Below are positions 1 to 10,443 of a DNA stretch of 64,000 nucleotides, one piece after another (within the stretch, counting starts at the first letter, position 1; every line of letters begins with the position of its first letter). Below the pieces are notes generated by a model that did not search any database, was not told the origin of the DNA, and was given only the letters and a program-made list of their open reading frames with translations. A program made the position numbers and the translations under genes. Location of the stretch: the NCBI RefSeq assembly GCF_016907895.1, contig NZ_JAFBCV010000003.1, positions 62,001 through 126,000 on the forward strand, read 5' to 3'. This DNA comes from Shouchella xiaoxiensis. Its GTDB lineage: Bacteria > Bacillota > Bacilli > Bacillales > Bacillaceae_D.

Positions 1-2
1 GT

Positions 3-1124
3 CGAGATGAGACGCGTTTAACATTTGATCTATTAAAAGAGGGCAGACATAGAGGTCTCATTGCATTAAATTACCTTAAAGTAGAAAGCTTTCTCTATGA
101 AAATGGAATGGCTACAGGTGTATTAATGATTGACCAATTAACGGGTGAAATGCACAAAGTGTTTGCCAAGAAAATTGTGAATGCCAGTGGAGCATGGGTA
201 GATTCACTCAGAGAGCAGGATCGGTCTAAAACGACAAAGACAATTAGTTATTTAACAGATCGCTTTATGACCATCTCCAAAGAAAAAATCCCCTTTCAAC
301 ATATTGTCTATCTAGAAATGGATCAACGCCGCTTGCTTAGTATTATTCCAAGAGATAAGAACGTTATTATCTCGTTAACTTCTACCGAGATCATTGAAAA
401 AGTTACCTGGATTGAAATAATTGAGATGCTCAATCAATTGTTGGAAGAGATAAACTTAACCGAAAAAGATATTGAAACAAAATGGCTCTTACATCGTCCA
501 ATTGTGCTGGAGCAATATAAAAATAAAAAAGGAATTGTAAAACGAAATGATTGGTTTGTGTCTGAGTCTGGCTTACTAACGGTTGTCTGTGGTCAACATA
601 CAAGATATCGTTTATTTGCTGAACAGATCACAAGCTGGATTTGTAAAGAATTAAAAGTGGTTGCTAACTGTGAGACCGATATGTTAACACTATCTGGGGG
701 CTATGTAGGCGGACAAAATGATTTTAGTGCCTATCGTAATAAAAGAGCTGAAGAAGGTTTGCAGTTTGACTTAACGCGATTAGAAGCAGAACGGCTTGTA
801 GATCGTTACGGATCAAATGTTGGTCAGCTCTATGCGCGAACGTGGGCATTTAAAAAGCAAGCGACATTATTTGGTTTAAACAAATCTGTCTTTGCAGAAT
901 TGCTTTATAGTATTGAAGAAGAAATGGCAACGAGTCCTGCAGATTTCCTTATTCGCAGAACTGGATATTTCTATTTTGATAAGGATTATGTCATGACGAT
1001 AAAAGAACCTATCTTTAGATATATGAGAGATCGATTTAATTGGACCGAAGAACAGGAAGGCCGTTATCGCGATGAACTTGAAGGTGAAATCGAATTAGTC
1101 TATAGAAGGACTGATTTAGATTAA
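3..1124 (+). CDS. glpD: Aerobic glycerol-3-phosphate dehydrogenase, 3' part
   Basis: FAD-dependent, membrane-associated oxidation of glycerol 3-phosphate to dihydroxyacetone phosphate, passing electrons to quinone. The reading frame is already open at base 3 and runs through RDETRLTFDLLKEGRHRG and ALNYLKVESFLYENG, both typical GlpD segments, so the gene is cut by the window edge and the ATG at 108 is internal. The visible 373 codons cover the middle of the FAD/substrate domain (KKIVNASGAWVDSLR) and the C-terminal helical domain found in GlpD. No glpF or glpK is visible because the upstream side is missing. Family assignment is firm; the N-terminal FAD-binding motif cannot be checked. Confidence 0.9.
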   Translation, partial: RDETRLTFDLLKEGRHRGLIALNYLKVESFLYENGMATGVLMIDQLTGEMHKVFAKKIVNASGAWVDSLREQDRSKTTKTISYLTDRFMTISKEKIPFQHIVYLEMDQRRLLSIIPRDKNVIISLTSTEIIEKVTWIEIIEMLNQLLEEINLTEKDIETKWLLHRPIVLEQYKNKKGIVKRNDWFVSESGLLTVVCGQHTRYRLFAEQITSWICKELKVVANCETDMLTLSGGYVGGQNDFSAYRNKRAEEGLQFDLTRLEAERLVDRYGSNVGQLYARTWAFKKQATLFGLNKSVFAELLYSIEEEMATSPADFLIRRTGYFYFDKDYVMTIKEPIFRYMRDRFNWTEEQEGRYRDELEGEIELVYRRTDLD

Positions 1125-1193
1125 CTGGCTTAGCATATAAAAAGCATGTACAATAGATTCGACATATGACAAATTGAACTTAGGGGTGAGGCT

Positions 1194-2933
1194 GTGAATA
1201 CAGCAGCAGAAATAAAGCGCTGGGATGAATTTCCTACGTTAGAGCAAGATGTCCGCCAAGAACTGGATCAGGTTCTAAAGGATGAAAAAAGACTTGAAGA
1301 TTGCTTTTATAAGACTTTAGCATTTGGTACTGGAGGCATGCGTGGTGAAATTGGCCCCGGCCCAAATCGAATGAATACATACACGGTTCGAAAAGCAGCA
1401 GAAGGATTAGCTCGGTTTATTTCAAAACGTGGAGAAGGCGGGAAAGCAAGAGGAGTTGTCATTGCGTTTGATTCAAGGCATAAATCGGCTAAGTTTGCCC
1501 ATGAGGCAGCTCTCACGTTAGGAGCACACGGAATAAAAGCATATGTTTTTCATGACTTGCGTCCAACTCCAGAACTTTCATTTGCAGTCCGCTATCTACA
1601 AGCAGAAGCAGGTATTGTAATCACGGCTTCTCATAATCCACCTGAATACAACGGATTTAAAGTGTATGGAGCGGACGGCGGACAATTTCCACCACAATTA
1701 GCTGATGAGCTAGTCGAATGCGTAAATTCAATAGAAGATGAATTAATGATTGAGGTTGAAGATGAGACTAAGTTGAAAGCTGCTCAACTTTATGAAGTTG
1801 TTTCTACTGAAATTGACGACGCTTATAATGAAGAATTAAAGTCAATTCTTCTTCAACCAGAACTATTGCAAGAAAAAGGATCTGAATTAAAGATTGTTTT
1901 TACACCGCTTCATGGAACCGCTAATATTTCCGTACGACGTGTGTTAGAAGAAGTTGGTTTTTCGAATGTATCTGTTGTTAAAGAGCAGGAATTACCTGAT
2001 CCGAACTTTTCAACTGTCGCTTCCCCTAATCCAGAAGAACATGCGGCTTTTGCTAAAGCTATAGAATACGGAGAAGCGGAGAATGCAGATATATTATTAG
2101 CAACAGATCCAGATGCGGACCGGGTTGGACTAGCTGTAAAAAATGCAACTGGCGAATACGAAGTGTTAACAGGGAATCAAACAGGTGCATTAATGCTTGA
2201 TTATTTACTTGAACAAAAAAAGAAGGATGGCACTTTACCTGAGAATGGAATTATACTCAAGACCATCGTTACTTCAGAAATTGGAGCTACGATTGCAAAA
2301 GCACATGGACTAACGTCAGTTGATACGTTAACAGGGTTCAAATTCATCGGGGAGAAGATGGGTGAATATGAACGGACTGGAGAATTTCAATATTTGTTTG
2401 GCTATGAGGAAAGCTATGGTTACTTAATTGGAGATTTTGTTCGTGATAAGGATGCTGTTCAAGCTTGTTTGTTTGCAGCAGAATTAGCACTTCATTATCA
2501 ATCCAAAGGATTAACTGTTTATGAAGCATTACAACAAGTGTTTGAGAAGTATGGTTTTTACCGTGAAGGTTTACAATCACTTACACTTAAAGGAAAAGAA
2601 GGGTCGGAGAAAATGGCTGCAATCTTAACCAGCCTACGAAACCAACCGCCAACAACGATGGCTGATATTGACATCGTGAGTGTGGAAGATTATCAAAGTA
2701 GTAAGGCGTTATCGATCTCCACTCATAGAACAGAAGATATTCAATTACCAAAATCAAATGTTTTAAAATATATTCTTGCAGATGAATCTTGGTTTTGTGT
2801 AAGGCCATCTGGAACAGAGCCGAAAATAAAGTTTTACTTTGGTGTTAAAGGCCATTCACTTGAGCAAAGTACACAGAAACTGGAGCAGCTACAAAAAGCA
2901 GTCATGCACTATATGGAAGCATTTACGAATTAA
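1194..2933 (+). CDS. pgcA: Phosphoglucomutase / phosphomannomutase (alpha-D-phosphohexomutase)
   Basis: Interconverts glucose 6-phosphate and glucose 1-phosphate, feeding UDP-glucose for glycolipid and teichoic acid synthesis. The 579-residue length matches B. subtilis PgcA. Motifs appear in the expected order: the phosphoserine loop TASHNP (about 144-149), the Mg-binding loop DPDADR (about 304), the sugar-binding loop GYEESYGY and the phosphate-binding loop RPSGTEPK near the C-terminus. The start is GTG, preceded by AGGGGTGAG. The gene is monocistronic, with a strong hairpin directly after the stop. Confidence 0.95.
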   Translation: MNTAAEIKRWDEFPTLEQDVRQELDQVLKDEKRLEDCFYKTLAFGTGGMRGEIGPGPNRMNTYTVRKAAEGLARFISKRGEGGKARGVVIAFDSRHKSAKFAHEAALTLGAHGIKAYVFHDLRPTPELSFAVRYLQAEAGIVITASHNPPEYNGFKVYGADGGQFPPQLADELVECVNSIEDELMIEVEDETKLKAAQLYEVVSTEIDDAYNEELKSILLQPELLQEKGSELKIVFTPLHGTANISVRRVLEEVGFSNVSVVKEQELPDPNFSTVASPNPEEHAAFAKAIEYGEAENADILLATDPDADRVGLAVKNATGEYEVLTGNQTGALMLDYLLEQKKKDGTLPENGIILKTIVTSEIGATIAKAHGLTSVDTLTGFKFIGEKMGEYERTGEFQYLFGYEESYGYLIGDFVRDKDAVQACLFAAELALHYQSKGLTVYEALQQVFEKYGFYREGLQSLTLKGKEGSEKMAAILTSLRNQPPTTMADIDIVSVEDYQSSKALSISTHRTEDIQLPKSNVLKYILADESWFCVRPSGTEPKIKFYFGVKGHSLEQSTQKLEQLQKAVMHYMEAFTN

Positions 2934-2938
2934 TTGTT

Positions 2939-2972
2939 AAAGCACTTATCGAATTCGATAAGTGCTTTTTCT
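2939..2972 (+). terminator. Intrinsic terminator of pgcA
   Basis: A perfect 30-nt palindrome (arms AAAGCACTTATCGAA and its complement) followed by a T-run, six bases after the pgcA stop. Confidence 0.9.
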
Positions 2973-3033
2973 AGTTTCGCTTCATGAACGACTTAATCGC
3001 TTCATAGTATAAGAGGTAAAAGGAGGGGAACAT

Positions 3034-4434
3034 TTGGATAATCAATGGAAGGAATTAGAGTATGCAATTCAAGAAATAACAGAAATTGCTACTGGGTTTG
3101 GTCTTGATTTCTACCAAATGCGCTATGAAATCTGTCCAGCAGATATTATTTATACATTTGGGGCGTATGGCATGCCGACGCGCTATAGTCATTGGTCTTA
3201 TGGGAAGCAATATCATCGAATGAAACTTCAGTATGACTTAGGATTAAGTAAGATCTACGAGCTCGTCATTAATTCAGATCCTTGCTATGCATTTTTATTA
3301 GATAGTAATACGCTCATTCAAAATAAATTAATTGTTGCTCATGTATTAGCTCATTGTGATTTCTTTAAAAATAATATTCGCTTCTTAAACACTCGTAAAG
3401 ACATGGTAGAAAGTATGAGTGCAACTGCGGAACGAATTGCTCATTATGAACATCAGTTTGGAAAAGAAGCGGTTGAAAACTTTCTCGATGCAGTACTTGC
3501 GATTCAAGAACATGTTGACCCCAGTTTAATGACTCCAAAGCAGGTAAAGAATGATGAGCGTAATGAAAGTCCAGTTAATAAAAAGACGGAATATGAGGAT
3601 CTTTGGAACTTAGAATTCACACCAAAACCCGAAAAGCCTACTAATAAACTTCGATTTCCTGCATCGCCTGAAAAAGATATCTTGTCTTTTATTGAGGAAC
3701 ACAGCAGAGAGTTGGAGCCATGGCAGCGTGATGTTCTAACAATGATGCGGGAGGAGATGCTTTACTTCTGGCCTCAGTTGGAAACAAAAATTATGAATGA
3801 AGGTTGGGCTTCTTATTGGCATGCCAGAATTATCCGTGAAATGGATCTAACAAGTGATGAAGCCGTTGAATTTGCAAAATTAAATGCAGGGGTGGTTCAG
3901 CCTTCACGCACGTCCATAAACCCCTATTACTTGGGATTGAAAATGTTTGAGGATATTGAAAGACGGTACGATAATCCAACAAAAGAAATGGAACGTGCAC
4001 AAAGTGTGAAAAAAGGTAGTGGACGAGAAAAAATATTCGAAGTGAGAGAGATTGAATCGGACACGTCTTTTCTCAGAAATTATTTAACGAAAGAGTTAGT
4101 TCATGAAGAAGATATGTATTTGTTTCAAAAGCAAGGCAGTGATTATAAGATTGTAGACAAAGGGTGGGAAGAGGTCCGTGATCAACTAACTCAATCAAGA
4201 GTAAACGGAGGTTTTCCTTACTTGGTGGTCACTGATGGGGATTATTTAAAAAATGGTGAACTGTATATTTCTCACCAGTTTGAAGGAACAGAATTAGATG
4301 TCAGTTATGTTGAAAAGGTTGTACCTTACATCTATCAGCTCTGGGGGAGAACGGTTCATTTAGAAACGATGGTAAATGACAAAAAAATAGCCTTTATTTA
4401 TGACGGAATCAAAATACACCGTAAATATCTTTAG
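3034..4434 (+). CDS. spoVR: SpoVR family protein (stage V sporulation protein R)
   Basis: Required in B. subtilis for proper spore cortex formation; biochemical activity is unknown. The 466-residue protein has the family features: an N-terminal region with [14 protein letters not shown], the segment AHCDFFKNN, and the central NEGWASYWH motif with conserved His residues. A TTG start lies seven bases behind AAAGGAGGGG. It stands alone between two terminators; no yeaG/prkA or yhbH homologue is adjacent, although these often accompany SpoVR. Assignment to the family is firm, function is by homology. Confidence 0.92.
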   Translation: MDNQWKELEYAIQEITEIATGFGLDFYQMRYEICPADIIYTFGAYGMPTRYSHWSYGKQYHRMKLQYDLGLSKIYELVINSDPCYAFLLDSNTLIQNKLIVAHVLAHCDFFKNNIRFLNTRKDMVESMSATAERIAHYEHQFGKEAVENFLDAVLAIQEHVDPSLMTPKQVKNDERNESPVNKKTEYEDLWNLEFTPKPEKPTNKLRFPASPEKDILSFIEEHSRELEPWQRDVLTMMREEMLYFWPQLETKIMNEGWASYWHARIIREMDLTSDEAVEFAKLNAGVVQPSRTSINPYYLGLKMFEDIERRYDNPTKEMERAQSVKKGSGREKIFEVREIESDTSFLRNYLTKELVHEEDMYLFQKQGSDYKIVDKGWEEVRDQLTQSRVNGGFPYLVVTDGDYLKNGELYISHQFEGTELDVSYVEKVVPYIYQLWGRTVHLETMVNDKKIAFIYDGIKIHRKYL

Positions 4435-4456
4435 GGCGCTCAGCCCTTTTTTTATT
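4433..4456 (+). terminator. Intrinsic terminator of spoVR
   Basis: A five-base GC-rich stem (AGGGC/GCCCT, loop GCTCA) and T-run; the stem starts inside the spoVR stop codon. Confidence 0.75.
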
Positions 4457-4503
4457 GGTAAGTACATACAAAAATAAATTTTCAAAAAAAACCCGCAAAT
4501 CAA

Positions 4504-4532
4504 TTGACTGTCAAAGATTTTCAGAGTAAGAT
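4504..4532 (+). promoter_or_regulatory. Sigma-A type promoter of the ABC exporter operon
   Basis: TTGACT (4504-4509), a 17-base spacer and TAAGAT (4527-4532), about 60 bases before the first exporter gene. CAAAG/ATTTTCA-like half repeats surround it and could be regulator contacts, but no clear palindrome is visible. Confidence 0.65.
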
Positions 4533-4594
4533 AAATTTTGTGACTCCAAAGTATTTCGGTTATCTAAGTAAATTTTCAAAGAGGTGATGTAAGC

Positions 4595-6343
4595 ATGCAG
4601 ACCTTTAAACGTCTTGCGCGATTTTATCTTCCAGATAAAAAGTTCTTTTTTCTGTCGTTAGTTGCGTTAGTTTTTGTGACAGCGATTACCGTCATTTACC
4701 CCGTAATCTTACAGATTGCAATTGATGTGGGGATTCGTGATGGTCAATATGGTATTATTCCTTATTTAGCTGTTGGGTTAATTTTAATCATGGCTTTAAA
4801 AGGGGGAGCAACTTATGTAAATCAATACTTTGGTGATTTGTTCGGTGTGCGTTCGGTTTATCGTGTGAGACAAACGCTGTATGAAAAACTGCAATTTCTT
4901 CCTTTTCGCTATTATGATAATGCAAAAACCGGTGACTTAATGTCACGACTTACTGCAGATGTAGAAGCATTTCGTTTCTTTCTTTCCTTCGGCTTTGCAC
5001 AGCTTGTAAACTTCGTACTACTCGTCGGATTCGCAATGATTGTCATGTTTTACTACTCAGTTCCACTAACTCTTGTAACAATGGTTACTCTTCCATTCTT
5101 AGCTGTAGCAGTTTATAAATTTGATAAAAGAGTTCATCCGGGGTTTCGCCAAGTACGTAAGTCACTTGCTAATTTAAATACAAAAGTACAGGAAAATGTT
5201 AGTGGCATGCACACGGTAAAAGCGTTATCTCAGGAAACTACAGAGAAAAATCGATTTGAGACAAATAATGATGATTACCGCACAAAAAACATAAATATAT
5301 CAGACATTTGGGGAACCTATTTTCCGCTGATGGAATTAATCGGGAATATATCAGCGGTATTATTACTTGGATTTGGTGGTTATTTAGCCGTTCAAGGTCA
5401 ATTAACTCCAGGTGAATTAACCGCATTTTTTAGTCTCGTTTGGTTTATTATTGGGCCTATTATGAATTTAGGGTTTATTATTAATATGTTTTCACAATCT
5501 AAAGCTTCAGGAGAAAGACTTTTAGAGATTCTTGATGAGCCAGAGAGAAGCAATGGTCCAGAGCAAACAGGAGCTTACCGTAAATTAGCTGGTGAAGTAT
5601 CATTTAAAAATGTTGATCTTCGCTACAACAATAAATCAAAAAATGCACTCACAAATATTACTATACATGCGCCTGTAGGTTCTACAATTGGATTGGTTGG
5701 AGCAACAGGAGCTGGGAAATCAAGCATCATTCAGCTCATTCTTCGCTTCTATGAAAAAACAGGCGGTGAAATCGTAATAGATGGCAAGCCTATTGAAGAA
5801 TACGATGTAAAAGAATTAAGACAAAATGTCGGTATCGTCCTTCAACAAACATTTCTTTTCTCTTCATCTATTCGTGATAATCTTGCGTATGGAAATCCAA
5901 ACGCATCAATGGAGGAAATTATTGAAGCAGCAAAACGAGCAGATGCGCATGAATTTATTGATTCTCTTCCAGATGGCTATAATACGGTCTTAGGTGAACG
6001 AGGTTTAGGTTTATCTGGTGGTCAAAAACAAAGAATTGCTATTGCTCGAGCTATGATCATGAACCCAAGTATTCTAGTGTTAGATGATTCTACTAGCGCT
6101 GTCGATATGCAAACAGAAACGAAAATTCAAAAAGCAATGAAAGAAATAATGCAAGGTAGAACAACGTTTATTATTGCACACCGAATCTCATCTGTTAAGC
6201 ACTGTGATCAAATATATGTGTTGGATGAAGGTGAAGTAGAACAGCAAGGAACACATGAGCAATTGTTACAGAAGCATGGATTATACAAACGAATCTATGA
6301 TATTCAAAACAAAGATCAACAATACGTGCTCCAAAAGGCATAA
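4595..6343 (+). CDS. yfiB: Heterodimeric ABC exporter subunit, YfiB type
   Basis: Half-transporter with an N-terminal six-helix membrane domain (roughly residues 15-300) and a C-terminal nucleotide-binding domain. Walker A is GATGAGKSS, the signature is the canonical LSGGQKQR, but the Walker B end reads VLDDSTSAVD, with Asp where the catalytic Glu normally sits. This subunit therefore supplies the degenerate Walker B of one composite ATP site, while its intact signature completes the other. Length (582) and the partner immediately downstream match B. subtilis YfiBC, a putative multidrug-type exporter. The start ATG follows GAGGTGATG; substrate unknown. Confidence 0.88.
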   Translation: MQTFKRLARFYLPDKKFFFLSLVALVFVTAITVIYPVILQIAIDVGIRDGQYGIIPYLAVGLILIMALKGGATYVNQYFGDLFGVRSVYRVRQTLYEKLQFLPFRYYDNAKTGDLMSRLTADVEAFRFFLSFGFAQLVNFVLLVGFAMIVMFYYSVPLTLVTMVTLPFLAVAVYKFDKRVHPGFRQVRKSLANLNTKVQENVSGMHTVKALSQETTEKNRFETNNDDYRTKNINISDIWGTYFPLMELIGNISAVLLLGFGGYLAVQGQLTPGELTAFFSLVWFIIGPIMNLGFIINMFSQSKASGERLLEILDEPERSNGPEQTGAYRKLAGEVSFKNVDLRYNNKSKNALTNITIHAPVGSTIGLVGATGAGKSSIIQLILRFYEKTGGEIVIDGKPIEEYDVKELRQNVGIVLQQTFLFSSSIRDNLAYGNPNASMEEIIEAAKRADAHEFIDSLPDGYNTVLGERGLGLSGGQKQRIAIARAMIMNPSILVLDDSTSAVDMQTETKIQKAMKEIMQGRTTFIIAHRISSVKHCDQIYVLDEGEVEQQGTHEQLLQKHGLYKRIYDIQNKDQQYVLQKA

Positions 6344-6357
6344 GGACGTGATTATTC

Positions 6358-8172
6358 ATGGAACAAGCAAGAAAAAAATCTCGGTTTCATTATCCAACTG
6401 AACAAATCATTGAAAAACCATTTAACTGGAAACAAATGATGCGTTTATTTACTTTTATCAAGCCCTATGCCAAAACGTTGTTGCCAAAAACGATTCTAAT
6501 GATGCTTCTTGCAACAGCAGTTAGGCTAGCTGTGCCAATTTTTATCGGTGTATTCGCTGTTGGACAACTAGAGAATGGCACAGCTACTGGCTCAGATATG
6601 CTGCTTTATGCAGGAATTGTATTAATTCTTTACATTCTTTCCTATGTGGCAAATATCCTTCGAATCAGATGGATGAACAGACTCGGTCAATTTGTTATAT
6701 TTGACATCCGGAAAAAGCTTTTTGATCATATCCAGCACTTATCGCATCGCTTTTTTGATCAACGTTCGGCAGGTTCTATTCTCGTTCGTGTTATAAATGA
6801 TGTGAACTCATTACAGGATTTGTTTACAAACGGTGTAATCAATTTATTAATGGACATTGTCATGCTTATCGGTATTGTCGCGATTTTATTTTACTTAAGT
6901 CCAGAGTTAGCGATCCTTATTCTTGTCATTTTACCAATCATGTTCTTTATTTCGACTAAGCTACGCCGCAAAATTCGTCGTGCTTGGCAAACCGTGCGCT
7001 TGCGTCAATCGCGCTTGAACTCGCATTTAAATGAAAGTATTCAAGGAATACGAGTCACGCAAGCTTACGCGCAAGAGCATGAGAATATGGAATTCTTTGA
7101 TGAAGTAAACACGCAAAACTATGAAAGCTGGCGAGAGGCAACGAAACAAAACGCATTGTTTAGACCGTTTGTTGAAATGGCAAGCGCCCTTGGTGGAGCA
7201 ATCTTAATTTGGTACGGAGCCTTCTTAATTCAAAGTGATGCAAGCAATCTGACTTTAGGTGTTTTTGTCTCTTTTGCTTTTTATATTGGGATGTTTTGGG
7301 AACCTATTTCACGGCTTGGTCAAGTTTATAACCAACTGCTCGTTGGAATGGCATCAAGTGAGCGCATCTTTGAATTCCTTGACGAAGAACCGAATGTAGT
7401 CGATAAAAAAGATGCTAAACCGTTAACAAATGTAAAAGGTGAACTTGTATTCAAAAATGTTGAATTTTCTTATGATGATAAGAGAAAAGCTTTAAACAAC
7501 ATCAATTTAAAATTTGATGCAGGTACAACGGTTGCGTTAGTGGGTCACACCGGCTCGGGAAAATCAACCATTGTAAACTTAATGAGTCGTTTTTATGACC
7601 CAACAAGCGGAGATGTGATGCTTGATGGTGTGAATTTACGCGACATTCGTATTGATGACTTGAGAAAAAATGTCAGCTATGTTCTACAAGATACCTTTAT
7701 TTTTGCTGGCACAATTATGGAGAATATTCGTTTTGGTAATCCACATGCAACAGATGAGGACATTATTGAAGCAGCAAAAGCAATTGGCGCTCATAGCTTC
7801 ATCGAAAAGCTTGATAATGGGTATCAAACGGAAGTCGAGGAACAGGGGAGCATCTTATCGGTTGGAGAACGTCAGCTTTTATCATTTGCTCGTGCACTGC
7901 TTGCAGATCCGCGAATTCTCATTTTGGATGAGGCAACCGCGAGTATTGATACGGAAACAGAGCTGAAAATTCAAGAAGGATTAAAAACGCTCTTAGCGGG
8001 AAGAACCGCCATTATGATTGCCCACCGTCTTTCAACAATTCGTGATTCAGATAATATCATTGTGTTAGAACAAGGTAATGTGATGGAGCAAGGAACGCAT
8101 GATCAATTAATTGATCAAAAAGGGATTTATTTTGGCCTTGTTAAATCGCAGTTTTCAGCAATTAAAGAGTAA
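6358..8172 (+). CDS. yfiC: Heterodimeric ABC exporter subunit, YfiC type
   Basis: Second half of the exporter, starting 14 bases after yfiB, so the two are co-transcribed. The 604 residues equal the length of B. subtilis YfiC. Membrane domain about 35-320, nucleotide-binding domain in the last 240 residues. Walker A is GHTGSGKST and the Walker B end is ILDEATASID with catalytic Glu, but the signature is LSVGERQ instead of LSGGQ. The pair is thus asymmetric: a competent ATP site from YfiC Walker motifs plus the YfiB signature, and a non-catalytic one. Confidence 0.9.
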   Translation: MEQARKKSRFHYPTEQIIEKPFNWKQMMRLFTFIKPYAKTLLPKTILMMLLATAVRLAVPIFIGVFAVGQLENGTATGSDMLLYAGIVLILYILSYVANILRIRWMNRLGQFVIFDIRKKLFDHIQHLSHRFFDQRSAGSILVRVINDVNSLQDLFTNGVINLLMDIVMLIGIVAILFYLSPELAILILVILPIMFFISTKLRRKIRRAWQTVRLRQSRLNSHLNESIQGIRVTQAYAQEHENMEFFDEVNTQNYESWREATKQNALFRPFVEMASALGGAILIWYGAFLIQSDASNLTLGVFVSFAFYIGMFWEPISRLGQVYNQLLVGMASSERIFEFLDEEPNVVDKKDAKPLTNVKGELVFKNVEFSYDDKRKALNNINLKFDAGTTVALVGHTGSGKSTIVNLMSRFYDPTSGDVMLDGVNLRDIRIDDLRKNVSYVLQDTFIFAGTIMENIRFGNPHATDEDIIEAAKAIGAHSFIEKLDNGYQTEVEEQGSILSVGERQLLSFARALLADPRILILDEATASIDTETELKIQEGLKTLLAGRTAIMIAHRLSTIRDSDNIIVLEQGNVMEQGTHDQLIDQKGIYFGLVKSQFSAIKE

Positions 8173-8180
8173 AAAGACAC

Positions 8181-8220
8181 AGCTTTCTTTCTAATAAAAT
8201 AGAGAGAAGGCTTTTTCTTT
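8181..8220 (+). terminator. Terminator of yfiBC
   Basis: A 12-bp stem with two G-U pairs (8181-8192 with 8201-8212), 8-base loop and T-run. Confidence 0.8.
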
Positions 8221-8227
8221 AAATAGA

Positions 8228-8255
8228 TTGACTTTTTCGTGAAATGCTTTAGAAT
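8228..8255 (+). promoter_or_regulatory. Sigma-A promoter of the aminotransferase gene
   Basis: TTGACT (8228-8233), 16-base spacer, TAGAAT (8250-8255), about 55 bases before the start codon. Confidence 0.6.
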
Positions 8256-8310
8256 GAAAACACTTCACTGATTTAAAGAGACAGAAAAAAGAGAAAGCGG
8301 GAGATAAGAG

Positions 8311-9513
8311 ATGAAATATGCGTTCGCTAAACGGGTACGACATCTACAATCATCAGCCGTACGCGATATTTTGAAAATTGTTAACCAAGGTGATGTCATT
8401 TCATTTGCCGGTGGACTTCCAGATGATGAACTTTTTCCAACAAGAGCCATTACAGATGCCTTTTCAAGAGCACTGGCAAAAGGCAATAAGGCGCTTCAAT
8501 ATGGAGAGACAGAAGGCTATAGGCCGCTTAGAGAAGTGATCATTGAAAGAATGCAAAAGAAAGCAATTACTGGCTTTACAGCAGATGATGTTTTACTAAC
8601 AACAGGTTCTCAACAGGCAATTGATTTATTTGCTAGAGTGATGATTAGCCCTGGCGATGTCATCTTAACAGAGGAACCAACTTATTTAGCTGCGCTGCAA
8701 GTTTTTCAATCATATGAAGCTAGAATTATTCCAGTGAAATGTGATGAGGACGGAATGGTTATGGCGGATTTGCAGGATAAAATAAAGCAATACAAACCAA
8801 AAATGATGTATGTTGTCCCAACATTTTCAAACCCATCTGGACGTGTTTGGACGTTAGAGCGTCGTATCGACCTTGTTAAAATAATCCACAAGTATCACGT
8901 GCTCGTTTTTGAGGATGATCCTTACGGAGATATTCAATTTACTGGTGAAGGCTATACGCCTATCGCAGCACTTGATAAAGGGTCACATGTATTATATACA
9001 AGTACATTTTCGAAAACAGCCGTACCGGCATTACGAACAGGTTGGATTGTTGGACCTTATCAAATTATTCGTATGATGGCCCAAGCTAAACAAGCAAATG
9101 ATTTACACTCTAATTCTTTGGCTCATCAAGCGTTGTTTGAGTTATGCACGCATTTTGATTTAGATGGGCACATAGATTCTATTCGTTCCGTCTACGCTAA
9201 ACGGAAGACAGCAATGGTCGAAAGTTTAACAAGGGCGAAAGAAGAAGGCGAAATTCATTTTGTGGAACCAAAAGGCGGAATGTTTTTATGGTTGGAAACA
9301 AAGCCAATGTTAAATATGGAAGCCTTATTGCCTCGTGCAGTTGAAAAGGGAATCGCATACGTGCCCGGAGCTCCTTTCTTTGCTGGTAAACCTATGCAAA
9401 ATACGTTACGCCTTAACTTTACACATGCTACAGAAGAACAAATTCAGGTTGGTATGGAATTATTAACATCGATGTTTCGTGAAGTGAATAAAGAAAGCGT
9501 GTTATTGAAATAA
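8311..9513 (+). CDS. PLP-dependent aminotransferase, class I/II (2-aminoadipate/aromatic type)
   Basis: Fold-type I aminotransferase of 400 residues. The N-terminal ISFAGGLPDDELFP and QYGETEGYRPLR are typical of the LysN/MocR-aminotransferase subfamily; the Schiff-base lysine lies in YTSTFSKTAVPALRTGW and the phosphate-binding Arg follows it. The PLP ring Asp is in FEDDPYGD. Unlike MocR regulators there is no GntR DNA-binding domain, so it is a plain enzyme. The amino donor (2-aminoadipate, aromatic or branched-chain amino acids) cannot be decided from sequence. It stands alone between its own promoter and a terminator shared with htpX. Confidence 0.85.
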   Translation: MKYAFAKRVRHLQSSAVRDILKIVNQGDVISFAGGLPDDELFPTRAITDAFSRALAKGNKALQYGETEGYRPLREVIIERMQKKAITGFTADDVLLTTGSQQAIDLFARVMISPGDVILTEEPTYLAALQVFQSYEARIIPVKCDEDGMVMADLQDKIKQYKPKMMYVVPTFSNPSGRVWTLERRIDLVKIIHKYHVLVFEDDPYGDIQFTGEGYTPIAALDKGSHVLYTSTFSKTAVPALRTGWIVGPYQIIRMMAQAKQANDLHSNSLAHQALFELCTHFDLDGHIDSIRSVYAKRKTAMVESLTRAKEEGEIHFVEPKGGMFLWLETKPMLNMEALLPRAVEKGIAYVPGAPFFAGKPMQNTLRLNFTHATEEQIQVGMELLTSMFREVNKESVLLK

Positions 9514-9516
9514 AGC

Positions 9517-9548
9517 GAGCCACTGTCAGTTTGACAGTGGCTCTTTTT
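9517..9548. terminator. Bidirectional terminator between aminotransferase gene and htpX
   Basis: A perfect 12-bp stem (GAGCCACTGTCA and complement, loop GTT) with a T-run on the plus side; the convergent htpX ends at 9555. Confidence 0.85.
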
Positions 9549-9554
9549 ATGTGC

Positions 9555-10430
9555 CTACATTGCTCGCAACCGACGAATTCTTTCTTCTGGGTTGGGATGC
9601 GTTGAAAACAATTGCGCCGCTTTCTTTTTTAGTGGATCAGCAAAGTAAAGTGAGGCAGTTGAGCTAGATGCTTCTTCTACCGGTCTTTCCACATTCGTAA
9701 TATTCTCTAATGCTCTTGCTAGTGCATCGGGATTTCGCGTTAATTCAACTGCACTGGCATCAGCTAGGTATTCGCGATTACGAGAAATAGCAAGCTGCAT
9801 GACAACCGCAACAACAGGAGCAAGGAGAATAAGGACAATCGCTATTACCATTACAAGCGGGTGTTTATTATTGTTATTGCGGCCACCGGAAAATATAAAA
9901 AACCTCATTCCAAGATCACTTAATATGGCGATTGCTGATACAAGCGCTACGGCAATTGTAGATAGCCTAATATCATAATTTCGGACATGAGCGATTTCAT
10001 GAGCGAGGACTCCTTCAATTTCTTCTCGCGATAACCGATTCATTAATCCGGTTGTTACAGCAACTGCACCAGATTTTGGTGAAATACCAGTTGCAAAAGC
10101 ATTGGGGCTTGAATCCTCAATAATGAAAATTTTAGGCATTGGAATTCGAGCTGCAATTGAAAGACCTTCAACGGTATGCCATAAGAATGCTTGATCTTTT
10201 GAAGAAGTTACTTCTCTCGCATGATTCATCCTCATAACAACATTTGTGCTCGAAGCAATCATTATAATGGTATAGATTCCCGCAATGACTGCAGCAATAA
10301 TTATGCCACTAATGTAATTACCCGTTCGGACATAGGTAACAGCAGCACCAATTGCTAATACAATGATAATAAATAAGCCAACGAGTAAGACCGTATTTCG
10401 TTTATTACGTGATATTTGAGTATAAAACAA
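9555..10430 (-). CDS. htpX: Membrane zinc metalloprotease HtpX
   Basis: M48-family integral membrane protease for quality control of membrane proteins. Two N-terminal transmembrane helices (about 14-35 and 38-60) precede the zinc motif HEIAH (about 144-148). A further hydrophobic pair near 155-215 is followed by the third zinc ligand region NREYLADASAVEL and the C-terminal STHPNPEERIRRL. The TTG start lies about eight bases behind AAGGAG. It is the second gene of a lemA-htpX operon, separated by 13 bases. Confidence 0.93.
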   Translation of the reverse strand: MFYTQISRNKRNTVLLVGLFIIIVLAIGAAVTYVRTGNYISGIIIAAVIAGIYTIIMIASSTNVVMRMNHAREVTSSKDQAFLWHTVEGLSIAARIPMPKIFIIEDSSPNAFATGISPKSGAVAVTTGLMNRLSREEIEGVLAHEIAHVRNYDIRLSTIAVALVSAIAILSDLGMRFFIFSGGRNNNNKHPLVMVIAIVLILLAPVVAVVMQLAISRNREYLADASAVELTRNPDALARALENITNVERPVEEASSSTASLYFADPLKKKAAQLFSTHPNPEERIRRLRAM

Positions 10431-10443
10431 AGGTCTTCACTCC

